Shown: in pieces, positions 55,553 to 64,000 of the stretch | Numbering within the stretch: the stretch's first letter is position 1 | How the letters are laid out: each line of letters begins with the position of its first letter | Source: Plantago major | Lineage: Eukaryota; Streptophyta; Magnoliopsida; Lamiales; Plantaginaceae | DNA: 64,000 bases | Direction of reading: 5' to 3' | Assembly: GCA_026545765.1 (NCBI GenBank) | Contig: CM048844.1 | Location: forward strand, 61,056,545-61,120,544 | Program-made: the position numbers and the translations under genes | The notes under the pieces: generated by a model | What the model saw: the letters and a program-made list of their open reading frames with translations, nothing else | Database searches by the model: none | What the model was told of the DNA's origin: nothing

Positions 55553-56049
55553 TTAATATCTGTTAGTATTTTGATCACTCATCACATGTTCTTATCTTAG
55601 CCAGAAAGATGATTAAGTACTCTTAGTTCACTTGAACATTGTAAAAGAGGAAATCACTGAGTATGATTAGTCTAGTAAATCTTGTATTAGGATTATAGGT
55701 CTATCAGTGTAATTTTTATTTCCAGAAGACCATGAAGATCAATCCTAGCAATGGAGCTTTTCTGAAGATTAGAAGACTGAAGATTGCACAAGATTTATGA
55801 AGACATCAAGGTTTAGTCTAACTCAGAAAGACTATGTCATTAATCCTTTCTTAAGTATATTTACTTACTTTTGAAATATGATTCTGGACATATGACATCA
55901 TGAGTATGGAGCATGCAAGCCATCAGAAAGGCTCATGTATCCGTTGAAGACTACAGGACAAGAAATAGTACAAGTGCATTAATTGCATCGGCAGAAAAAC
56001 CGCTGAAGCACAGTCCTCTCTGAGACATGAGACAAGGACTTCTGAGTAC
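55553..56049 (+). repeat. Partial Copia LTR, element B type
   Basis: It starts AATATCTGTTAGTATTTTGA and runs with only about a dozen differences along 53021-53540, then stops at CTGAGTACTCAATTCTGG. Both ends of the LTR are missing. Confidence 0.88.
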
Positions 56050-56423
56050 TCAATTCTGGCTTCTTCTGGCCTGAGTGGAAGTTGACCTTTTCTTCTTTCA
56101 GCTCTCAATCTATTCCTCCTTTGCCTTGAGTTTTCCCTTGGATTGCTTGAAGAACCACTCTGGATAGACTTGGTATTTCCAGAGGGTGTTTTAGCTGCCA
56201 AAGGCTTTGCAACTATGGGCTCAGTTAGGCTATCAATTTTTCTTTTTCTGTGAAGAGGAGCTTCATCTTCATCAGTCTCTTCATCATCATCATCAAGATT
56301 AATTCTTGTGAGAGGTTTGCAGCCTTCTTCATTGCCCAGGGATTTGATTTGTCCTTCTTCTTCTTCTTCTCCAGAAGACTCATCAATCCCCCTTACTTGT
56401 CTTCTCCTTGGAGCCTTGGTACT
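56050..56423 (-). pseudogene. Antisense coding-like fragment between Copia LTRs
   Basis: The minus strand is open across most of this block: APRRRQVRGIDESSGEEEEE, then NLDDDDEETDEDEAPLHRKR, KIDSLTEPIVAKPLAAKTPS, GNTKSIQSGSSSNPREN and RQRRNRLRAERRKGQLPLRP. It is highly charged and disordered-looking. It is not a gag or pol domain. It may be from the extra ORF some SIRE-type elements carry, or a host fragment. It lies exactly between a broken LTR and the next LTR, in opposite orientation to both. Confidence 0.5.
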
Positions 56424-58080
56424 TGTTAGGAATATCTGTTTAGATTTTGATCAGCAACCTAATGACTTATCTTAGCTCAGAAAGGTGATTAGTACTCTTG
56501 GTTCACTTGAACACTGTAAAAGAGGAAACTCACTAAGTATGATAGTCTAGCAAATCTTTATAGGATGTTAGGTCTCGAAATGTAATTTTTATTTTATGAA
56601 TAAGACCAAGAAGAAAGACATCCGACAGGAAAAGTTCAACAATTTTGAAGACTTGAAGATTGCACAAGATTGCTGAGGACAAAGGTTTTTCAGATACCTA
56701 TGAACAGATACCTTGAAGACACAAGCGTTTTTAAATAAACAGTGTTACAAGAGATATCTGAGAACTAAAAGGTTTCTGAAACAAGGAAAGTGCCCACAGA
56801 TATCTACACTCAGATGCCTTGGACATAAACTATGTTTCTGAAAAGAAATATTTTATAACAAAGTTGTTTCAACAAGTGGTATCTGGAGTTGTGATAATCT
56901 ATGGAAAAGAACATGCAAAGCTTCAGAGAACTCTGATAGAATAAGATCTCTGATACAATGCATAGTTCCGTTGACACTACAGGACAAAGTATAGTACAGT
57001 GCATTAAATGCGCAGACAGAAATGTCTGAACAAAAACGGTAGCTTCCGAAAAAGAAGACAAACCTGCTACAGTACTATACTCAGATATCAATAGTTTGAA
57101 ACTGAGTTAAGCCTAACGGATACTATTCAAACGGCACTCAAATTCATCTATAAATATCAAAACTTAGACTGCTTGAGAAGACACCTTAGAACACACAGAA
57201 CTTACACCAAGAACACTGAATACTCACACAAGCTCTCTCAAGCATACTACTTACCTTCAAGCTTTCTGTTGCGACCAAAGCACTTGATTCTAAGCAGCAC
57301 AAAAGTTCTAAGTGTCCTGATCCTTAACAAGCATTGTTATTTGTGAAAGAGTTGAACTAAGATTTCATATTTGAGATTCATTCTCTTAAACACTTATCAT
57401 AGACTTGGGTCAGTAAAGAACAAGATACCATACATTGCAAAGTGTATTAAGTATACTTGATTCATAGAGCTATCTGAATAACTGAACAAGTTATTAAAGA
57501 AGCTGACCTGACAATTTACCTTAACCAACACCTTAATCGGCGTGGAGTACAGGAAGTACTTAGTTTGGGAGTCTAAGGAATAAATCCAAGGTTATTGAGC
57601 ACAGGTAGTACTTAGTTTGGGAAACTAAGGAATAGCTCAAAAAGGTTTCTGAGTACAGGAAGTACTTGGCTGTGAAAGCCGGGGAATAACTTAGGGGGAA
57701 CACTCGGTGGCGAACCTAGTGTATTTAGGAATCAAGAAAAGATATTTGTAAGGTTACATCATTTATCTGTCTTAGTGGATTCTAGGTCTGAGAATGGCCG
57801 AAGTGGATTAGTTGAAGGATTACGCCACCTTCAGATACCACTATAAAAAGACTTGTGTTATTTACTTTCTGCAGCCTATTACTTGCTTTACTTATCTTGC
57901 AAAGTACTTAAACTTATCTTGATGAGCACGTGCACTTATCACAAAAAAGTCTTCCGCTCTCTGAAATTAAGTATCAGATATCTTCACAGATATCTGAGAA
58001 ACTGTGCTTATCGACAAAAGTTTTAAAAGACTATTCACCCCCCCCTCTAGTCTTTTACTTTGCCGTTATCTGGACCAACA
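56424..58080 (+). repeat. Copia LTR, element C
   Basis: A 1657-bp segment from TGTTAGGAATATCTG to CTGGACCAACA, followed by AG and TGGTATCAGAGC. TATA-like CTATAAATATC lies near 57150. It contains several GGAAGTACTTAGTTTGGGA-type words repeated about every 60 bases (57550-57680), as in the other two LTRs. Confidence 0.93.
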
Positions 58081-58198
58081 AGTGGTATCAGAGCAGGAGG
58101 TTCCCAAGCCTTCTGCACTAAACCTAGATCTCAGATAAGTGCCCACTAACTGCTTTTCACCTACACTTGATTTGTTTGTTTAGTGTGTTTGCTGCTGG

Positions 58199-60682
58199 AT
58201 GTCTTTAAGTGACGCCCCAATTCTCAAGCCAGAGAATTATGAAAAATGGAAGAACAACATGATGCTCCACCTAGAAGCCATCAGTGACAAAATGATCGAA
58301 GTAATAAAGAATGGCCCAATAGTCATTCAACAACTCAATCAACTCATAGAGGTTTCTAATGGTAGAGACAGAGAACAAAGCGATGGGTCTTCACAAACAG
58401 ATTCGTCAACCAGTGGGAGACTTGCCAGTCAAGTCATTTACGAACCAAAGCCCAGAGAGTTCTGGACATCAGATGATGCCAAGAGAGATCGACTGGATGG
58501 TCAGGCTCGTAATATCATCTTACGTTCTACTCCAGGGCACATACAGTGTAAACTATGGGGTTAAAAAACGGTGAAAGTGGCCTGGCAACTGATTGAAGAA
58601 ATCTGTGCCGGCACTGAGAAAAAAAAGGAAAATAAGTTCGAAGTTTTGAAGCTCAAATTCCAAAACCTTAAACAAGGTCCCACGGAGACTCTTGAAGAAC
58701 TAGATTTCCGGTTTACAACACTTATGAGTGATATGGCTGCACTTGGTGAGAGTAATAGATATACCCAGTCAGAAAAGATTAAGACTATTGTGAGAAGTCT
58801 AAATCATAACTGGGAACACACAAAGTTTTTCTACTTTAACCAAGGAATGCTAGATATCACTCCTGTGGAACTTTTCTCTCACCTTGCCACTGTTGACTAT
58901 GAGACAACTCAAAGAGAATAAACAACTGAGAAGTTGCAGAATGTTGCTCTAGTTGCTCAAGGAACTTCTGAAAAGAAGAAAGGCAAGGAGGTGGCTGAGG
59001 ATTCTCTTGCTGTAAAGCATATGGAAAAATATGTCAGTCGAGAAATTGAGAGAATAAAAGCCAAAGAGAAGCTGAAAAAGCATCTAGGCTCAAACTATCA
59101 CCAGTACAAAAATATGCAAAGCTCGCTGAACAAGTCGGCTCAAAAAGCATCAAGTACTGAGGAAGCAGAAATCGAAAACGATATCTGTTTCTATTGTCAG
59201 AAACCTGGTCATTTCAAGAAGGATTGCCCTGCCTTTAACAAACTAAAGACAGGTGACAAGAAAGACAGAAGAATCTTCAAAAGAGGTCAGAGAGCTATGC
59301 TCACTGAAGAAAGGAAAAAGATTCAAATCCAACTGGATGCTCTAGATATTGAGTCTGATTCTGAGGATGAGGATTCAGATGATTCCACACTGCCTTCCCC
59401 AGAAATGTGCGGTGTTTCTCATGAAGTAATTGACTTTGGTCAAAAGAAGAAAGAATTGTGTGGAATGGTTGAAGAAATCTTTGCAGATATCTCCAACATT
59501 GAACCTTGTCTAATGGCTGATGAGGTAACACATACTTCCTGTTATACTTATGAAAGTGATGAAGAAGGAATCAAAGATCTGGAAAATCTCAGAAAAGAAC
59601 TTGATCTCTACGAAATAGAATTTGTAATGGTCCGAGCTAGAGCCGAAAATCTTGAAGAAGAAAAGAATTCTCTTGTAAAGGAAAATTCTCAAATAATCAA
59701 GATATCTGAGAAAAAGGATGCTGAAAATGCATTTCTCAAGGCTCAGATATCTGAGACTGAAAAGTCACATAAAGAAGCAATGGCCAATTTTCAAAAGAAA
59801 TGTGAAGATCTTCTTTCTGAAAATAAGGAACTCAAAAAGAAAGAACTATCTTTTCAATGTTATGCCAAAGCTAGTGACACTCTTACTGAAGTACGTGACG
59901 TAGGACTTGGGCTGGACACACACACAGACAGTTCCACCACTCTGAATGAGAGTAATGAAGGACGAACATTTGTCAGTGCTCAGCAAGGTGATTCCCAAAT
60001 AATCTACAGTATCGGTCAGAAAACTAAGATTGTTGACAAAGGAAAGGCAGTTGCGACCAAGCCTTTGTGGGAAAAACAAGCCCAAAGGAAAACTGTTGGG
60101 CATGTCTCTGGAAAGAAACATAACACTGAAAAGTGTAATCACCCATAGTGCTATGTCTCTCAAAAAGGAAAAATTGCAGGAGCTGACAAATTCTCCTATG
60201 TCACGTTTTTTGGAAAGAAAATAGATTATCCAGAGACTAGCAAAGTTGTTGAGAAGAGATCTCTGATAGTACCAGGTGCTCGGAATGGTATTGGCTATAA
60301 AGCTATCGGGAAACAACTTGCTCGTGAGTACAAACAAGAGCAAGAACGTTGGTTAAAGGCTAGAATTACTCACAACAATTATCAGAAGTGGAAGATGAAT
60401 CAAGCCACTGAAAATCTGAATGCCAGGGCTAGAAGAAATCTGGCAAGGAAAGCTAAGTTTGCTGAGAAGCAGACTCAGAAACCTGACAGGTATCTGAAAG
60501 CACCATGGAACACACCAAGGAAGAAAGTAGTTCTTAATAACAATGATACTAATCATTTAACTAGAATTCCTCCTTATGTTCCTGTTAGACAAAAGAATGT
60601 TCCTAAGAAATTCATTCAAAATTGGATTCCTACGGGAAGATTTTTTAGTCCAGATGGTTCCATTGTTGGTATGAGAACCTAA
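58199..60682 (+). pseudogene. Copia gag remnant, element C
   Basis: Gag opens MSLSDAPILKPENYEKWKNN. The gag core includes RLDGQARNIILRSTPGH, TLEELDFRFTTLMSDMAAL and TPVELFSHLATVDYETTQRE. The CCHC knuckle CFYCQKPGHFKKDC is near 59188-59229. A long extension follows with an acidic stretch and a coiled coil (RAENLEEEKNSLVKENSQ, ISEKKDAENAFLKAQISETE), then a basic tail (NARARRNLARKAKFAEKQ). Long gags of this form occur in SIRE-like Copia elements. Fossil. Confidence 0.9.
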
Positions 60683-60700
60683 TCTTCTGTTTCCTGTCTT

Positions 60701-63700
60701 GTGCAGAACACTCTAAAGACTAATTCAAAATGGCATTTTGATAGTGGATGTGGGAAGCACATGACAGGAGACAAAGCAAATCTGATTGACTACAAAAAGT
60801 GCAATGATGGACCAATTATCAGGTTTGCTGGAGGAGATGAAAATCCAACCATAGGTTTTGGCAATTTGAAGTTTGGAACCCTTACAATCTCTGAAGTACT
60901 TCATGTAAAGGGATTGAAATATAATCTCCTAAGCATGAGTCAACTAGTAGACAAAGGCTACACTGTCAAAATCAAGTCAAAACTATGTAAAGTGATTGAA
61001 AATGATTGAAAGCAGACAATCTTGGATGCAAGGCGTAAAGGAAATCTTTATGTTGCTGATTGGGCATCCGCCACAACCGAAGAATGTCTCATGGTGAGTC
61101 AATCTGGCCACACTGAAGAAAATTGGCTATGGCATAAAAGAATGAGTTACTTGAATTTCAAAACTCTGAATAAGCTAGCCAAGAAAGAGTTGGTGGTTGG
61201 TTTACCCAAAATGGCATATAGAAAAGAAGGTGTATGCTCAGCTTGCCAAATGGAAAAACAATCCAAAACATCTTTCAAGTCTAAAACTAGACATTCCAGT
61301 GAAAGGCCACTGCAAATGTTACATATGGATTTGTTTGAATCCTCAGGTAATTAGTTATGCAGGAAAGAAGTATGGTCTGGTTGTTGTTGATGATTACTCA
61401 AGATTCACTTGGGTTGTCTTTCTCAAACACAAATCTGATGCAAGGGTTGAGATACCTAACTTGCTGAATAAGCTCGAAGTCATGAAAAATGACAAGGTAT
61501 CTGTAATCAGAACAGACCATGGTACTGAGTTTGTGAACCAGTACATCAAAGAGTTTTGTACCTGCAAAGGTATACAACATCAACAAAATGGTGTTGCTGA
61601 AAGAAAGAATAGGACCCTGAAAGAAGAAGCAAGAACAATGCGTGCTGACACTGAAATAAGTGAAATCTATTGGGTTGAAGCTGTAAACACAGCATGCTAC
61701 ACTCAAAATAGATGTCTGATTAACAAACACCATGGCAAAACTCCTTACGAGCTTTTTATTGGTAGACCCCCTAGTATCAAACATCTAAGGGTGTTTGGTT
61801 GCAGATGTTTAGTTCTTAACAATGGAAAAGAATACTTGAGAACATTTCAACCAAAGGCAGATGAAGGAGTATTTCTTGGCTATTCTCTAAATAGCAAAGC
61901 CTACAGAATCTACAACAAAAGAACGCAAAAGATCGAAGAATCTGTTCATGTAGTATTCTATGAAGGAAACAAGAAAGTACTCTTGAATGATGATCTCTCA
62001 GATAGGTTCAAAGAACTATTGATTAAAGATTCTGAAAAAGGATCCTCAAAAGGAAACAATTCTATCATTCAAATAGAGGATGAGTCTAACGATGAAAAGC
62101 TACCTATGCTTAGTAACAACCAGATGACTCTAAGACATGATGAAGAATTTCCTATGAGAATTCCAGAAATGGAACAGGTTACTGAGAACCTTCATCATGA
62201 AAAGGTATCTGGAAATGAGACTGCTGAAATGCAAGTTCCAGATATCTCTAACACTGAAAAAGTATCAGATATCCATGGCATTTCCCATGTGTCAGATATC
62301 ACAGATACTGCACAAGTATCTCATCAAGATCATATTGATTCACATTCAAATCAAAATGATATTGATCCTACTAGTTCAAAACCCATTATGAAATGGATTA
62401 AGAAATCATCCTGCAAAGGATGTGATTGGTCCCATAGACCAAGGAGTTAGAACTAGAAGAGCAATCGCTGAAAATGCAAATTGTCTCTATGGATGTTTCA
62501 TCTGAAACATTGAACCAAAGACTATAGAAGAAGCATTAAAGGATCAAGATTGGATCTCTGCAATGCAAGAAGAGCTGGATCAATTTGAGAGAAACAAAGT
62601 CTGGAAACTGGTTCAATTTGTTAACGGAATATCTGTAATCGGAACCAAGTGGGTTTTCAGAAACAAAATGAATGAGTCTGGTGAAATAACCAGAAACAAA
62701 GCTAGGTTTGTTGCCAAGGGATTCACCCAGACTGAAGGACTAGATTTTGATAAATCTTATGCACCAGTTGCAAGATTGGATGCAATAAGACTCTTTCTAG
62801 CCTTTGTAGATCATAATGACTTTACAGTTTATCAAATAGATGTCAAGAGTGCATTCCTAAATGGTGAATTTGCTTAGGAAGTCTATGTTGAGCAACCACC
62901 AGGTTTTGAAGTTTCCTCAGAAAGTAGGATGGTCTATAAGCTTCAGAAAGCTCTGTATGGGCTGAAACAAGCTCCAAGAGCATGGTATGATACGTTGGCC
63001 AAATACCTACTAGAAAGTGGTTTCAAGAAAGGAGATGTTGATAAAACACTCTTCACATTGAACCATGATGGGAAACTACTTTTAGTTCAAGTATATGTTG
63101 ATGACATTATATTTGGATCTAAAGACAAGCAACTTTTTGAAGACTTTGCTGAACTCATGAAATGTAAATTTGAGATGAGCATGATGGGAGAATTGAATTA
63201 CTTCCTAGGGCTGCAAGTCAAGCAACTCAATGATGGAATATTCATTAGTCAAACAAAGTATGCAAAGGACATGCTCAACAAGTTTAATCTAAAGCCTTCT
63301 GAAAAGAATGGTAAGATACCAATGAGCATTGGAATCAAAATAACCGATACTGAATCTGACAAGAGTGTTGAAGAACACAAGTATAGGAAATTGATTGGTT
63401 CTCTACTATACCTCACTGCAAGTAGACCTGATATTCAATATGCAGTTGGAGTGTGTGCTAGATTTCAGACAAATCCAACGAAATTACACTACAACATTGC
63501 TATGAAAATATTGAGGTATGTAAAAGGTACTGTAGAAGTTGGATTGTGGTATCCAAAAGATACTGGATTGAGTTTGGTTGGCTATTCAGATGCCGACTAT
63601 GCTGGATCACTGCTTGATAGAAAAAGCACCTCAGGAACATGTCAATTTCTTGGTACTAGATTGATATCATGGTTCAGCAAGAAACAAAATTCAATTGCCA

Positions 63701-64000
63701 CATCTACCACAGAGGCTGAATATATCGCTGCGCTTCACAGATATTGTGGATACAACAACAACTCAGAGACTATGGACTCAATGAAGAGAAAACTCCCATT
63801 TTCTGTGACAACACAAGTGCTAGTGCCATAACTCAGAATTCTAAGTTTCATGCTATAGCAAAGCACATTGATGTTAGACACCACTTCATCAGAGACCATG
63901 TTTAAAAAGGCAATATAGAGATACTCAAGATTGGCACTGAAGATCAACTTGCAGATATCTTCACTAAGCCACTACAAGAAAGTAGATTCTTGGCCTTAAG
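60701..64000 (+). pseudogene. Copia pol remnant, element C
   Basis: The protease (KWHFDSGCGKHMTGDKANL, near 60730) is followed by the pre-integrase zinc region (WHKRMSYLNFKTLNKL, CSACQMEKQS; 61120-61260). Integrase comes next (YGLVVVDDYSRFTWVVF, IRTDHGTEFVN, HQQNGVAERKNRTL; 61370-61620), with its C-terminal part (LRVFGCRCLV, EGVFLGYSLNSKAYRIYN). RVT_2 reverse transcriptase lies at about 62560-63300 ([44 protein letters not shown]), and RNase H at about 63400-63960 (GYSDADYAGS, TTEAEYIA, ADIFTKPL). It runs to the window end. Fossil, broken. Confidence 0.92.

Larger units (their letters stand above)
53015..56049 (+). mobile_element. Ty1/Copia element B, reduced
   Basis: LTR 53015-54427, primer site, gag only, then a partial LTR 55553-56049 that matches the first about 500 bases of 53015-54427. 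Pol is absent. By eye about a dozen differences in about 500 bases between the two LTR parts (2-3%), which points to an age near one million years at the usual plant rate. Broken; a deletion derivative. Confidence 0.8.
56424..64000 (+). mobile_element. Ty1/Copia element C (SIRE-like), nearly complete to window edge
   Basis: LTR 56424-58080, primer site 58083-58094, gag, protease, integrase, reverse transcriptase and RNase H in Copia order, running to the right edge; the 3' LTR lies outside. It is broken, with about eight breaks, but is the best preserved Copia copy here. Its age cannot be measured without the second LTR. Confidence 0.93.

Noticed and set aside
1-64000. tRNA, rRNA or other structured RNA genes
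   Set aside because: I looked for cloverleaf-like and rRNA-like wording and saw none; the TGGTATCAGAGC words are retrotransposon primer sites, not tRNA genes.

Overview
The window looks like a repeat-dense stretch of a eudicot plant nuclear genome. It is AT-rich and has no complete host gene that I can recognise. Nearly everything identifiable is transposon: plant Ty3/Gypsy and Ty1/Copia elements, a plant L1-type LINE with a DUF4283/zinc-knuckle ORF1 and an ORF2 carrying RNase H, an intron-bearing Rep-helicase Helitron, Stowaway-type MITEs and a Mutator-like non-autonomous element.

Layout. 1-4475: minus-strand Ty3/Gypsy fossil (RT, protease, gag, primer site, one LTR). 4476-10366: AT-rich DNA with a Helitron-like unit and two MITEs. 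10383-18214: essentially full-length minus-strand LINE with a 16-bp target duplication. 19089-19913: Mutator-like element with a perfect 10-bp target duplication. 19914-23940: unannotated DNA, a MITE, an AT microsatellite and a Helitron-like 5' end. 23941-29786: a composite LTR element with three tandem left LTR copies, a gag remnant and a different, larger right LTR, all bounded by ACCCT on both sides. 29787-33852: a possible exon, RNase H fragments and a broken Helitron Rep piece. 33853-41819: Rep-helicase Helitron followed by two extra, partly decayed helicase 3' parts, each with a CTAG-type Helitron terminus. 41820-44010: Helitron-like unit carrying a captured exon-like fragment, an RNase H fragment and a MITE. 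44011-45290: possible host exons. 45290-47970: Copia gag fossil plus a GC-rich palindrome array. 47971-64000: three head-to-tail Copia elements with 1.4-1.7 kb LTRs; the last runs off the window.

How the parts relate. The window records layered insertion rather than a pathway. MITEs sit inside Helitron units, Helitron 3' halves are duplicated in tandem, and Copia elements interrupt or abut each other. One local duplication preserves an unoccupied version of a MITE insertion site. The youngest-looking events by eye are the tandem left LTR units at 24-25 kb (about 99% alike) and the second Copia element's LTR pair (about 97-98% alike). The most unusual structures are the composite LTR element with non-matching ends, the TCGCCGCGGCGA palindrome array near 47.7 kb, the fold-back Helitron terminus near 38.6 kb, and RNase H fragments recurring in Helitron-like units.
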